A DNA stretch of 64,000 bases from Maritimibacter alkaliphilus. Its GTDB lineage: Bacteria; Pseudomonadota; Alphaproteobacteria; Rhodobacterales; Rhodobacteraceae. The notes under the pieces were generated by a model. That model ran no database searches and was not told the DNA's origin. It saw only the letters and a program-made list of their open reading frames with translations. This document shows positions 35,533 to 44,138 of the stretch, piece after piece. Position 1 is the stretch's first letter, and every line of letters starts with the position of its first letter. The translations under genes were made by a program, and so were the position numbers. The DNA lies in NCBI RefSeq assembly GCF_019801605.1, contig NZ_JAHVIT010000001.1:868001-932000 (forward strand). Reading direction: 5' to 3'.

Positions 35533-35587
35533 AATTCCGCCCCCAATTCCGCCCCCAATTCCGGCCCCAGTTCCGCCCCCGAACCCG
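35528..35587. repeat. 12-bp tandem repeat between dctB and dctD, five units
   Basis: The unit CCCCCAATTCCG occurs at 35528, 35540 and 35552 exactly, then twice with changes (35564, 35576). It extends the last arm of hairpin element C and ends 48 bases before the dctD start. A 12-bp period places the units on nearly one face of the helix, and length changes could tune spacing. Confidence 0.85.
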
Positions 35588-35635
35588 CCCGCCGCAGGCG
35601 CTTCCCCAGCTTCTCCCAACCCCGGACCTCCTCCC

Positions 35636-36868
35636 ATGACCACCCGCCGTGTCCTCGTCGTGGACGATGACATCGCCGTGCGCGATGCCCTTGCCCAGAC
35701 CCTTGACCTTGCCGACCTGCTGCCCACCAAGGCGGGGTCCTTCATCGAGGCCAAGGACCATATCTCGCGCGACTTCGAAGGCGTCATCCTCTCGGACATC
35801 CGGATGCCCGGGCGTGACGGCTTCCACCTGCTGGCCCACACCCAGGGGCTCGACGCGGAGCTGCCGGTGATCCTGCTGACCGGGGAGGGCGATATTCCCA
35901 TGGCGGTCTCGGCCATGGACAGGGGCGCCTTCGGCTTTCTCGAGAAACCCTGCGGCCCGGGGGAGCTGCTGCCGGTGATCGAACGGGCGCTCAAGACCCG
36001 CGAGCTGGTGCTGGAAAACCGCCGCCTCAAGGCCCAGCTGGAGGCCGGCGATCCCGCGGCGCGGCTGATCTTCGGCTCCTCGGCGCTCTCGGAGGCGCTG
36101 CGCGATCAGGCCCGCCTCGCGGCACAGGCCCGGACCGAGGTGCTGATCGACGGCGCGCCGGGCTCCGGCATCTCGAAGGTGGCCGAGGTGATCCACATGA
36201 TGTCGCCTGCCGCCAAGCGCCCGTTCCTGAAACGCGCCGCCGCCGGGCTGACCCGCGAGGGCTTCGACACGGCCTGCGAGGAGGCGGCCTCGGGCACGCT
36301 CTTCCTGAACGAGATCGGCGCGCTCTCCACCGACATGCAGTTCGCCCTGACCGAGCGGCTGGAGCAGGGGCTGCCGGCGCGGCTCTTCGGAGGCACCTCG
36401 GAGGACCTCGCCGCGCATGTCGCGGAGGGGCGTTTCAGCCCCGATCTCTATTACCGGCTCGACGTGATGCGGGTGCGCATCCCCGCGCTCTCGGAGCGGC
36501 CCGAGGACATCCCGGTGATGTTCCGCCAGTATGTCGCCCAGGCGGCGGAGCAGGCGGGCCTTCAGCCGCCGGAGGTGGGCGCGGAGGTGCTGGCCGGGCT
36601 GATGGCGCGGGACTGGCCCGGCAATGCGCGGGCGCTGATGTCGGCGGCGATGCGCTTCGTGCTGGGAATGCCGGACGAGATGCAGGCGGACCGCTCCGAC
36701 CTCGGCCTCGCGGAGCAGATGGCGCAGGTGGAGCGCTCGCTTCTGGCGGCGGCGCTGAAACGGCACGAGGGCCATGCCTCCGCCGCGGCGCAGGCGCTGA
36801 AGCTTCCGCGCAAGACCTTCTACGACAAGCTGGCCCGCTACGGGCTGAAGCCCGAGGATTTCCGGTAG
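35636..36868 (+). CDS. dctD: C4-dicarboxylate response regulator DctD, degenerate NtrC-type
   Basis: 410 aa. The receiver domain has acidic residues near 10-12, phospho-acceptor Asp54 (ILSDIRMPG) and Lys in FLEKPC. The AAA+ domain is altered: Walker A reads DGAPGSGISK, and the segment that should carry ELFGHEKGAFTGA is missing, so contact with sigma-54 is unlikely. The Walker B region is GTLFLNEIGAL. A Fis-type helix-turn-helix ends the protein (AAQALKLPRKTFYDKLARYG). It should act with another sigma factor, as Rhodobacter NtrC does. Pairs with dctB. Confidence 0.9.
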   Translation: MTTRRVLVVDDDIAVRDALAQTLDLADLLPTKAGSFIEAKDHISRDFEGVILSDIRMPGRDGFHLLAHTQGLDAELPVILLTGEGDIPMAVSAMDRGAFGFLEKPCGPGELLPVIERALKTRELVLENRRLKAQLEAGDPAARLIFGSSALSEALRDQARLAAQARTEVLIDGAPGSGISKVAEVIHMMSPAAKRPFLKRAAAGLTREGFDTACEEAASGTLFLNEIGALSTDMQFALTERLEQGLPARLFGGTSEDLAAHVAEGRFSPDLYYRLDVMRVRIPALSERPEDIPVMFRQYVAQAAEQAGLQPPEVGAEVLAGLMARDWPGNARALMSAAMRFVLGMPDEMQADRSDLGLAEQMAQVERSLLAAALKRHEGHASAAAQALKLPRKTFYDKLARYGLKPEDFR

Positions 36869-36960
36869 TCGGCGCAGTGGGGGGCCCGATCCTTCCATGG
36901 TCCGGCGATCAGGTGGTCGGGCCGGGAGGGCGCGCGCTTGAGGGGCGGTGTCCCCGCGAC

Positions 36961-37000
36961 GAGCGGGTCGCGCCTGCGACAGGCGGGTCGCGCCTGCGGC
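36961..37000. repeat. 20-bp direct repeat, two units
   Basis: Two adjacent copies sharing GCGGGTCGCGCCTGCG (36964-36979 and 36984-36999), just before hairpin element D in the dctD-dctP gap. No function is apparent. Confidence 0.6.
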
Positions 37001-37009
37001 GGGCGGGGA

Positions 37010-37080
37010 GGGGGCTGTCTGCCCCCCTTGGCCCCGTGCCGGGGCCAATTCCCCCCGAGAGTATTTTCGGAAAGATGAAG
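37010..37080 (-). repeat. GC-rich dispersed hairpin element, copy D
   Basis: GGGGGCTGTCTGCCCCC (37010-37026), a TTGGCCCC/GGGGCCAA hairpin, CCCCCCGAGAGTATTTTCGG and AAAGATGAAG. It is oriented as if it followed a minus-strand gene, but none lies to its right, so here it is not attached to a gene end. Confidence 0.75.
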
Positions 37081-37164
37081 GCTGGATCAACGGCTTGCGG
37101 ATGGACCTGCGCAAGAATCGGGACGATTCGGAGCGGGAGGCGCTACGAATCAATCTCGCAGATG

Positions 37165-37215
37165 TGTGCGAAAATCCGCACATTTTGAGGGTCAGTCTGT
37201 GTGGGATTTCGCACA
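37165..37215 (+). promoter_or_regulatory. Paired palindromic operators upstream of dctP
   Basis: TGTGCGAAAATCCGCACA (37165-37182) and TGTGGGATTTCGCACA (37200-37215) are versions of one dyad in opposite orientation. Their centres are about 34 bases apart and 190-240 bases before dctP. They are natural candidates for DctD binding, as tandem upstream sites are known for rhizobial DctD. I find no sigma-54 -24/-12 promoter between them and dctP. Confidence 0.6.
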
Positions 37216-37404
37216 TTGCTGCCATGCAGCATGCGCAACGCGGATCCGCGATAAATGCAAGCCATTGAATCGCAATGGATAAAGTGAATTTCTCACGGCA
37301 GGCGCACAACCGCTTGAGCGGACCCGGCGCAGGTCGGAATTTGCCGACACCGGGGCCACGGCCCCACGGCACACTCACTTGATCTTCATCCGGGAGGAGA
37401 CCCC

Positions 37405-38409
37405 ATGAAATTCCTGACCACTGCCGCCACGGCTCTGGCCCTGTCCGTGACCGCCGCCTACGCCGATACCGCGGGTTGCGACTCCGGCGAGATCGTCATC
37501 AAGTTCAGCCACGTCACCAACACCGACAAGCACCCCAAGGGCATCGCGGCAGAGCTGCTGAAGACCCGCGTCAACGAAGAGATGGACGGCAAGGCGTGCA
37601 TGGAAGTGTACCCGAACTCCACCCTCTACGATGACGACAAGCTGCTGGAAGCCATGCTGCAGGGCGATGTCCAGCTGGGCGCCCCCTCGCTGTCGAAATT
37701 CGAGACCTTCACCAAGGTCTTCCGCATCTTCGACCTGCCGTTCATGTTCAAGAACATGGAAGCCGTGGACGCGTTCCAGAATTCGGACAACGGTCAGGAC
37801 ATGATGTCCTCGATGGAGCGTCGCGGCCTCGCGGGCCTCGCCTTCTGGCACAACGGCCTCAAGCAGTTCTCGGCCAACAAGCCGCTGATCATGCCGGAAG
37901 ACGCCAAGGGCCTGAAGTTCCGTGTGCAGCCTTCCGACGTGCTGGTCGCCCAGATGGAAGCCATCGGCGCCTCGCCCCAGAAGATGGCCTTCTCGGAAGT
38001 TTACGGCGCGCTGCAGCAGGGCGTTGTGGATGGTCAGGAAAACACCTGGTCGAACGTTCTGGGCCAGAAGTACTACGAGGTGCAGGACGGCATCACCGAG
38101 ACCAACCACGGCGTGCTGGACTACATGGTCGTGGCTTCGGTCGACTGGCTCGACAGCCTCGAGGAAGGCACCCGCGACCAGTTCCTGACGATCCTCGACG
38201 AGGTCACCAAGGAGCGCAACGCGGCCATCGCCGAGGTTGACGCCGCCGCCCGTCAGGGCGTGCTGGACGCCGGCGGCACCATCCGCGAACTGACGCCCGA
38301 GCAGCGCGCTGCATGGGTCGAGGCGATGAAGCCGGTCTGGACGCAGTTCACCGGCGACGTGGGCCAGGAGAACATCGACGCGGCCCAGTCGATCAACGCC
38401 AACTTCTGA
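37405..38409 (+). CDS. dctP: TRAP transporter C4-dicarboxylate-binding protein DctP
   Basis: 334 aa with signal peptide MKFLTTAATALALSVTAAYA. It binds substrate in the periplasm. The ligand-contact region GLKFRVQPSDVLVAQMEAIG and the motif ALQQGVVDGQENTWSN are typical for DctP-type proteins. Malate, succinate or fumarate are the expected ligands, supported by the adjacent dctBD. First gene of dctPQM. A hairpin between dctP and dctQ should raise dctP expression over the membrane genes. Confidence 0.94.
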   Translation: MKFLTTAATALALSVTAAYADTAGCDSGEIVIKFSHVTNTDKHPKGIAAELLKTRVNEEMDGKACMEVYPNSTLYDDDKLLEAMLQGDVQLGAPSLSKFETFTKVFRIFDLPFMFKNMEAVDAFQNSDNGQDMMSSMERRGLAGLAFWHNGLKQFSANKPLIMPEDAKGLKFRVQPSDVLVAQMEAIGASPQKMAFSEVYGALQQGVVDGQENTWSNVLGQKYYEVQDGITETNHGVLDYMVVASVDWLDSLEEGTRDQFLTILDEVTKERNAAIAEVDAAARQGVLDAGGTIRELTPEQRAAWVEAMKPVWTQFTGDVGQENIDAAQSINANF

Positions 38410-38429
38410 TCCGGTCCCTCGGACCGGGG

Positions 38430-38457
38430 AAGGGCGCGGCGCACCCGCCGCGCCCTT
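38430..38457 (+). terminator. Attenuating hairpin between dctP and dctQ
   Basis: AAGGGCGCGGC (38430-38440) pairs with GCCGCGCCCTT (38447-38457), 20 bases after the dctP stop. It has no long U tract, so it more likely stabilises the dctP mRNA or partly terminates than stops transcription. Confidence 0.65.
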
Positions 38458-38497
38458 CGTTCATCCCACCAACATCAAGACCAGAGGGGGAAGGGCC

Positions 38498-39166
38498 ATG
38501 CATCCCGCACCGGGGGAATCCTTCATCGACCGCATCGAGGAGACGCTGATCGCGCTCATCCTCGGGCTCATGACGCTGATCACGTTCGCCAACGTGGTGG
38601 CGCGCTACGTCTTCAACTCGAACATCCTCTGGGGGCTGGAAGCGACCGTCTTCCTCTTCGGCTGGCTGGTCCTTCTGGGGGCCTCCTACGCGGTGAAGAA
38701 GAACGCGCACCTCGGCGTCGACGCCATCGTCGACATGTGCCCGCCGCACGTGCGCCGCGTGCTCTCGCTCATCGCCGTGGCGGTCTGCATCGTCTTCTCG
38801 CTGCTGCTGCTCAAGGGCGCCTGGGACTACTGGGCCAACTTCGCCAACCTGCCGCAGACCGAGGGCCGCTGGTTCCCGCTCGGCTTCGAGGACAAGTTCC
38901 GCGCCAAGAGCTGGTACGAGGTCAACGATATCCCGAACCCCGCCTTCCTGAAGTTCCTCGAGGACGCGATGAACGAGGGCGAGGCCTACGAGAAGCTGCC
39001 GCGCTTCATTCCCTACGCGGTGCTGCCCGTCTCCATGGCGCTGCTGCTGTTCCGCTTCATCCAGGTCGCCGTGAAGATCTGGACCGGCAAGATCGACCGC
39101 ATCGTGGCCAGCCACGAGGTCGAAGACGAAATCGCGGAAGTCCGCGAAAGAAAAGGGGATCTCTGA
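38498..39166 (+). CDS. dctQ: TRAP transporter small membrane subunit DctQ
   Basis: 222 aa with four helices (first ETLIALILGLMTLITFANVV; LWGLEATVFLFGWLVLLGAS is typical for DctQ). It is longer than usual because of a loop of about 70 residues between helices 3 and 4 (residues about 115-170, containing TEGRWFPLGFEDKFRAKSW). It is the small partner of DctM. It lies 3 bases before dctM. Confidence 0.92.
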   Translation: MHPAPGESFIDRIEETLIALILGLMTLITFANVVARYVFNSNILWGLEATVFLFGWLVLLGASYAVKKNAHLGVDAIVDMCPPHVRRVLSLIAVAVCIVFSLLLLKGAWDYWANFANLPQTEGRWFPLGFEDKFRAKSWYEVNDIPNPAFLKFLEDAMNEGEAYEKLPRFIPYAVLPVSMALLLFRFIQVAVKIWTGKIDRIVASHEVEDEIAEVRERKGDL

Positions 39167-39169
39167 CCC

Positions 39170-40564
39170 ATGTCCGTCGCGCTTCTCTTCGCACTCGTCG
39201 TCGGGTTCATGCTGATCGGCGTGCCGATCGCGGTCTCGCTCGGCATGTCCTCGGTGCTCTTCCTGCTCTGGTACAGCGACACCTCGCTGGCCTCGGTGGC
39301 GCAGACCCTGATGCAGGCCTTCGTCGGTCACTTCACCCTACTGGCGATCCCCTTCTTCATCCTCGCGTCCTCCTTCATGTCCACCGGTGGCGTGGCCAAG
39401 CGGATCATCCGCTTCTCCATCGCCTGCGTCGGCCACATGCGGGGCGGCCTTGCCATCGCGGGCGTCTTCGCCTGCATGATCTTCGCCGCGCTTTCGGGCT
39501 CGTCCCCGGCCACCGTGGTCGCCATCGGCTCCATCGTGATCGGCGCCATGACCCAGGCGGGCTATTCCAAGGACTTCGCCGCAGGTGTCATCTGTAACGC
39601 GGGCACCCTCGGCATCCTGATCCCGCCGTCCATCGTGATGGTCGTCTATGCCACCGCCGTCGACGTCTCCGTCGGCCGCATGTTCCTCGCCGGGGTCTTC
39701 CCGGGCCTGCTGGCCGGTCTGATGCTGATGGTCACCATCTACATCATGGCGCGTATCAAGGGCATGCCCAAGGGCGTCTGGCTGGGCTGGGGCGAGGTTG
39801 CGGACAGCTTCCGTGACGCCTTCTGGGGCCTCATGCTGATCGTCATCATCATGGTGGGCATCTACGGTATCCCCGGCATCACCGGCGCGATCTTCACGCC
39901 GACCGAAGCCGCCGCCGTGGCCTCGATCTATGCCTTCATCGCGGCGAACTTCATCTACCGCGACATGGGCCCGCTGTCGGAGAAGTCGGGCGGCAAGCGC
40001 CGTGCCCTGTGGCAGAAGCCGATCGCCCTGGTGACCGCATGGTTCCACCGCGACACGCAGCGGACCCTCTTCGAGGCCGGCAAGCTGACCATCACCCTGA
40101 TGTTCGTCATCGCCAATGCGCTGATCCTGAAACACGTCCTCACCGACGAGCAGGTGCCCCAGCACGTGGCAGAGGCGATGCTGTCCGCAGGTTTCGGCCC
40201 GGTGATGTTCCTCGTGATCGTCAACGTGATCCTGCTGATCGGCGGCCAGTTCATGGAGCCCTCGGGCCTGCTGGTGATCGTCGCGCCGCTGGTGTTCCCG
40301 ATCGCCATCGAACTGGGGATCGACCCGATCCACCTCGGCATCATCATGGTCGTGAACATGGAGATCGGCATGATCACCCCGCCCGTGGGCCTCAACCTCT
40401 TCGTCACCTCCGGTGTCGCGGGGATGCCCATGATGCGGGTCGTGAAGGCGGCGCTGCCCTTCCTCGCGGTGCTCTTCGTCTTCCTGATCATCGTCACCTA
40501 CGTGCCGATCATCTCGACATGGCTTCCGACCCAGCTGATGGGGCCCGAAACGATCACGAACTGA
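39170..40564 (+). CDS. dctM: TRAP transporter large membrane subunit DctM
   Basis: 464 aa with about 12 helices. It catalyses Na+-coupled import of the substrate delivered by DctP. Signature stretches are LLAIPFFILASSFMSTGGVA, GFSKDFAAG-like GYSKDFAAGVICNAGTLGIL and IPPSIVMVVYA. A polar insert (SEKSGGKRRALWQKPIALVT) near residue 270 matches a C4-dicarboxylate subgroup. Last gene of dctPQM, followed by a terminator. Confidence 0.94.
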   Translation: MSVALLFALVVGFMLIGVPIAVSLGMSSVLFLLWYSDTSLASVAQTLMQAFVGHFTLLAIPFFILASSFMSTGGVAKRIIRFSIACVGHMRGGLAIAGVFACMIFAALSGSSPATVVAIGSIVIGAMTQAGYSKDFAAGVICNAGTLGILIPPSIVMVVYATAVDVSVGRMFLAGVFPGLLAGLMLMVTIYIMARIKGMPKGVWLGWGEVADSFRDAFWGLMLIVIIMVGIYGIPGITGAIFTPTEAAAVASIYAFIAANFIYRDMGPLSEKSGGKRRALWQKPIALVTAWFHRDTQRTLFEAGKLTITLMFVIANALILKHVLTDEQVPQHVAEAMLSAGFGPVMFLVIVNVILLIGGQFMEPSGLLVIVAPLVFPIAIELGIDPIHLGIIMVVNMEIGMITPPVGLNLFVTSGVAGMPMMRVVKAALPFLAVLFVFLIIVTYVPIISTWLPTQLMGPETITN

Positions 40565-40589
40565 TCGGATCGGATCGCTGGGAAGGGGA

Positions 40590-40623
40590 AACCGGGGCGT
40601 GGGGGCGCCCCGGTTTTTCTTTT
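40590..40623 (+). terminator. Terminator of dctPQM
   Basis: AACCGGGGCG and CGCCCCGGTT form the stem, followed by TTTTCTTTT, 25 bases after the dctM stop. Confidence 0.88.
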
Positions 40624-40679
40624 GCCTTGTCATGAGGTTGGGCGGCTCCTACGCCGGGATCACCTGACGAGGACAGATC

Positions 40680-41147
40680 ATGAGCTTTTCCAATACCGAG
40701 CCCCGCCTGCTGCCCTGCTGGGAAGCGGAGGTGCTGATCTCCAAGACCCGCGTGAACGGGCCCGGCCCGCTTGGCGTGCGCAACGTGGTGCCGATCACCG
40801 GGGGCACCTTCAGGGGCGTGCTGGCGCCCGAGAGCGCCGATCCGCGCCCCTTCCAGGGGGTGGTACTGCCCGGCGGCTTCGACCTGCAACGCGAACGCCG
40901 CGACGGGGTGAAGGAGTTGGAGGCGATCTATCACATGCAGACCGACGACGGCGTGACGATCGAGATCCGCAACCACGCCATGGTGGTGAAGGACGAGACC
41001 GGCCAGCCGACCTACCGCCGCTCGCACATCCGGGTCGAAGCGCCGGAAGGGCCCTATGCCTGGCTCAACACGCGCTTCTTCCTGGGCACGGTGGAAAGCG
41101 CGCGACCCGGCGAGATGGTGATCATCCGGTCCTTCGTCGCGGTCTGA
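40680..41147 (+). CDS. DUF3237 domain protein
   Basis: 155 aa. The pattern PGPLGVRNVVPITGGTFRG and GVVLPGGFDLQRERRDG belongs to DUF3237, a small beta-barrel family of unknown activity. A GAGGA site precedes the ATG. It stands alone between two terminators and is convergent with the AtoE-type permease gene. Confidence 0.82.
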   Translation: MSFSNTEPRLLPCWEAEVLISKTRVNGPGPLGVRNVVPITGGTFRGVLAPESADPRPFQGVVLPGGFDLQRERRDGVKELEAIYHMQTDDGVTIEIRNHAMVVKDETGQPTYRRSHIRVEAPEGPYAWLNTRFFLGTVESARPGEMVIIRSFVAV

Positions 41148-41165
41148 TCCGGGCGGCCAGACATG

Positions 41166-41197
41166 AAAAAGCCCGGGTCCATCGGCCCGGGCTTTTC
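41166..41197. terminator. Bidirectional terminator
   Basis: AAAAAGCCCGGG and CCCGGGCTTTT have A/T tails on both sides, between the stops of the DUF3237 gene and the convergent permease gene. Confidence 0.88.
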
Positions 41198-41217
41198 CGT
41201 TGTCAGGGAGGGCTGGC

Positions 41218-42534
41218 TCAGGCGCCGAAGAGCGCGAAGAGCACGAAGGTGCCGCCGATCGCCACGCCGGAGATGCCCAGCCAGATGATCAGGTAGCCCA
41301 TGATGTCCCGGGCCGAGAGGCCGGCCACGCCCAGCAGGGGCAGGGCCCAGAACGGCTGGATCTGGTTGGTCCAGCCATCGCCCCAGGTGAAGGCCATGAT
41401 GGTCCGCGCCGGGTCCGCGCCGATCTCGTAGGCTGCCTGCATCACGATGGGGCCCTGGATCGCCCACTGGCCGCCGCCCGAAGGGATGAAGAAGTTCACG
41501 ATCCCCGCCGAGAGGAAGGTCACCACCGGGAAGGTGGCGGGCGTGGAGATCGAGATCATCATGTTCGAGAACTCGGTCACGAGGCCGGAATTGGTCATCA
41601 TCCCGGCGATCCCGGCATAGAGCGGGAACTGGATGATGATGCCCCGTGCAGCCCCCACGGCCTTTTCGGCGGCGTGGAGATAGGCGGCAGAGCTCTTGTG
41701 CATCAGCAGGCCCAGCGACAGGAAGATCAGGATGATCGTGTTCAGGTTCACGCTGAAGGTGCCTGCCACGATCTTGCCGATGATGAAGGCCGCCGCCAGC
41801 AGGCCGAGGAAGAGCGTCGGCAGGCGGCTGTGTTCCAGCCGGTCGGAGGGCGACATGTCGGCGCGGTCCATCTCGGGCGCCTTGTCGTCGTCGTCGGTAT
41901 CGGTCAGGACCTCGATCTTCGCAGGCTGTTTCTGTAACATGAAGAAGATCACCAGCAGCGCCAGCAGGGCCAGCGTCAGCAGGATGTTCCACCACGAGTA
42001 GAGCGTCTGGGTCACCGGCACGATGCCGATCTGCGCCTCGAGGAAGTGGCCCGGGGTCGCGATGACCAGCGGGATCGAGGAGGAGGGGCCACGCACCAGC
42101 TCACCGCCGTAGGCCGCGGCCACGATCAGCGGGAAGTGGATGTGCACCCGGCGGCCCATTTCGCGGGCCAGGATGGCGCCGGCGACCATGCCGAAGCCCC
42201 AGTTCAGGTAGTAGCAGACGAAACTGGTGACGATGGTGATCGCCATGGCCTGTTTCGGCGTCGAGGCGAGCCCGGTCAGACCGGTCAGCATCGACTGGAC
42301 GAAGGGCGTCATGGCCAGAACGTAGCCGGTCAGCAGGACCAGCGTCATCTGCATGCCGAAGTTGAACAGCTTGGCGAACCCGTCGCCCCAGAACCCGGCC
42401 ATCGCCATGGGGCCTTCGCCGCCCACGACCATGCCCAGGACGAAAACGATCACGGTCAGCAGCAGCGCCAGGACGAAGGCGCTCGGCAGCCAGCGCTGTA
42501 CGACGCGGACCGAGAAGTTGGTGATTGCTTCCAT
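41218..42534 (-). CDS. atoE: Short-chain fatty acid permease, AtoE family
   Basis: 438 aa with about 12 helices. SFVCYYLNWGFGMVAGAILA and FFIPSGGGQWAIQGPIVMQA are typical of the AtoE/SCFA transporter family, which imports acids such as acetoacetate or butyrate. The start MEAITNF at 42534 follows GAGGAG; the frame upstream covers the operator region and is rejected. Two palindromes upstream suggest local repression. No atoDAB genes are adjacent. Confidence 0.88.
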   Translation of the reverse strand: MEAITNFSVRVVQRWLPSAFVLALLLTVIVFVLGMVVGGEGPMAMAGFWGDGFAKLFNFGMQMTLVLLTGYVLAMTPFVQSMLTGLTGLASTPKQAMAITIVTSFVCYYLNWGFGMVAGAILAREMGRRVHIHFPLIVAAAYGGELVRGPSSSIPLVIATPGHFLEAQIGIVPVTQTLYSWWNILLTLALLALLVIFFMLQKQPAKIEVLTDTDDDDKAPEMDRADMSPSDRLEHSRLPTLFLGLLAAAFIIGKIVAGTFSVNLNTIILIFLSLGLLMHKSSAAYLHAAEKAVGAARGIIIQFPLYAGIAGMMTNSGLVTEFSNMMISISTPATFPVVTFLSAGIVNFFIPSGGGQWAIQGPIVMQAAYEIGADPARTIMAFTWGDGWTNQIQPFWALPLLGVAGLSARDIMGYLIIWLGISGVAIGGTFVLFALFGA

Positions 42535-42549
42535 GCGTATCTCCTCAAT

Positions 42550-42606
42550 AATTGTCAGTGACAATTTCCTGCGGAGCGCTTTGAGCGCGAATTGTACGGA
42601 GTACAA
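42550..42606 (-). promoter_or_regulatory. Two palindromic operators before the AtoE-type gene
   Basis: AATTGTCAGTGACAATT (42550-42566) and TTGTACGGAGTACAA (42592-42606) are perfect dyads 16-72 bases before the ATG. On the minus strand TTAACC-N17-TATACC just upstream could be the promoter, which would place both dyads at and after the transcription start, a repressor position. They resemble GntR-type sites, but the regulator is not in the neighbourhood. Confidence 0.6.
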
Positions 42607-42867
42607 GGGTATACCGCGCCGGGAACGGGCGGTTAACGGTAACTTTCTCGCAATTTCCACTGTGACGTAGCGTCGTTTGCGCGCGGACGGCCAGTTTTCG
42701 CGGGAGGTCTGGCGTCCGGCCCTTGGTTTCAAGGCCTGATGCCCATGAGGGGCGCGGCTTTGCCGCAGGCTTGGGCACTTCGGCCTTGGGCCGGCCGGGC
42801 CGGGGCGTCGAGGCTTCCCTCGCGGTCCTGCGCTCGCTAGCACCGGGGCAGACAACAGGAGTACCCC

Positions 42868-43257
42868 ATGGACCCGATCACCTATTTCCCTCCGCCCGAA
42901 GGCCTGCCCGGTGTGCCACCGCTGGTCTATGCCACGGCGCATCGCGGCATCCTATATGTCTCGGGCCTGCCGGGGCACGACGACAAGGGCGGCTACCCGG
43001 AGGATTTCGCGGGGCAGATACGAAATGTTTTCAAGAACCTGCGCGCCGTTCTTGATCGTGCGGGATCGACCATGGCGGATATCATCGAAGTCTCTGTCCT
43101 GCTGACCGACATCGACGACGTGGGCGAGATGAACACGATCTACCGCGAAGAATTCGGCGACGGGCCCTATCCGGCGCGGATCACCTCTGCCGTGGTGGCG
43201 CTGCCCGACCCGCGGATGAAGATCGAGATCCGCTGCACCGCGCGCTGTCCCGAGTGA
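42868..43257 (+). CDS. RidA-family protein
   Basis: 129 aa, full length for the RidA/YjgF family of enamine/imine deaminases. It shows ILYVSGLPGHDDKGGYPEDF, the central NVFKNLRAVLDRAGSTMADI, and the C-terminal PARITSAVVALPDPRMKIEI with the Arg usually contacting the carboxylate. AGGAGTACCCC precedes the ATG. The stretch 42607-42867 upstream holds both divergent promoters and no other gene. Confidence 0.88.
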   Translation: MDPITYFPPPEGLPGVPPLVYATAHRGILYVSGLPGHDDKGGYPEDFAGQIRNVFKNLRAVLDRAGSTMADIIEVSVLLTDIDDVGEMNTIYREEFGDGPYPARITSAVVALPDPRMKIEIRCTARCPE

Positions 43258-43320
43258 GGCCTGCGGGCCGGGGCCTCGCAGTTCCGACCCCGCGCGCTTC
43301 GTTTGCGCCCAGACATGCAA

Positions 43321-43346
43321 AAAGGCCCCGTGAACCACGGGGCCTT
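43321..43346. terminator. Terminator between ridA-like and creatininase-like genes
   Basis: AAGGCCCCGTG and CACGGGGCCTT, with TTTTT on the minus-strand side. It serves the convergent creatininase-like gene best and the RidA gene partly. Confidence 0.85.
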
Positions 43347-43376
43347 GCTTGGTCCGGCCGGTGATCCGGCGCGCGC

Positions 43377-44138
43377 TCAGTAGCGCCAGTTCGCGGGATC
43401 GGACAGTTTCGCGCCGACGACCTTGCCGGCGGTCTCGATCATCTTGGCGCCCTTGTCGGCGGAGGCGAGATCGGGCCGGCCATAGGCACCGGACTCCGTC
43501 ATCGCGCTGAACGGCCGCCAGAGGTGCAGCCCCTGCGGCGGCACCGTCGCGGGGACGTCGGCGTCGGCAAGCTTCTCCATCGCCACGGTCTCGGGCTTCA
43601 GGTGCAGGATCATCGAGGTCTCGGCCTCGCAGGCATGGTGCAGCATCTTCTGCCCTTCGAGGAGCGGGGTCAGTTCCGCCATGGCGGTCTCCCAGTAGGT
43701 CGAATAGGCCACGTTCATGGTCAGGTCACGGGTCAGCTTGTCGGCGATGACGGGCAGGGCGTTGCGGTTGCCGCCGTGGCTGTTGAGCAGCAGCAGGCGT
43801 TTCACCTTCTGCCGGTCGAGGGCCTTGGCAATGCCGGTAATCAGCGCGTCCAGCGTCGCCATGTCCAGGGTCAGCGTGCCGGGCCGGTCCATGTGGTGTT
43901 CGGCCAGCGAGATCCAGACCGGGGGCAGCACCCGCACGGGGATCGTCGCCTGCGCCGCCGCCTCCAGCGCCACTGCTTCGGCGAGGTGGATATCGGTGCC
44001 CACGGGCATGTGGCGGCCGTGCTGCTCGGTCGAGCCGACGGGCAGGATCACCACCATGTCCTCGGGCGGGGCGAGGTCGGGCGAGCGGTAGTCGATCCAG
44101 CGGTAGGAAGGGGCGGTCATGTGAGGGGTCCGTTTCAT
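43377..44138 (-). CDS. Creatininase-family amidohydrolase
   Basis: About 253 aa; MTAPSYRW at 44120 is an alternative start. Metal-binding motifs of the family are visible: LPVGSTEQHGRHMPVGTD, LLLNSHGGNRNALP and HACEAETSMIL. The family includes creatininase and formamide hydrolases of cofactor synthesis. The substrate here is unknown. Confidence 0.86.
   Translation of the reverse strand: MKRTPHMTAPSYRWIDYRSPDLAPPEDMVVILPVGSTEQHGRHMPVGTDIHLAEAVALEAAAQATIPVRVLPPVWISLAEHHMDRPGTLTLDMATLDALITGIAKALDRQKVKRLLLLNSHGGNRNALPVIADKLTRDLTMNVAYSTYWETAMAELTPLLEGQKMLHHACEAETSMILHLKPETVAMEKLADADVPATVPPQGLHLWRPFSAMTESGAYGRPDLASADKGAKMIETAGKVVGAKLSDPANWRY

Noticed and set aside
33597-35639. Plus-strand frame of 680 codons overlapping dctB
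   Set aside because: A different frame over dctB, Arg/Pro/Gly-rich, no family pattern.
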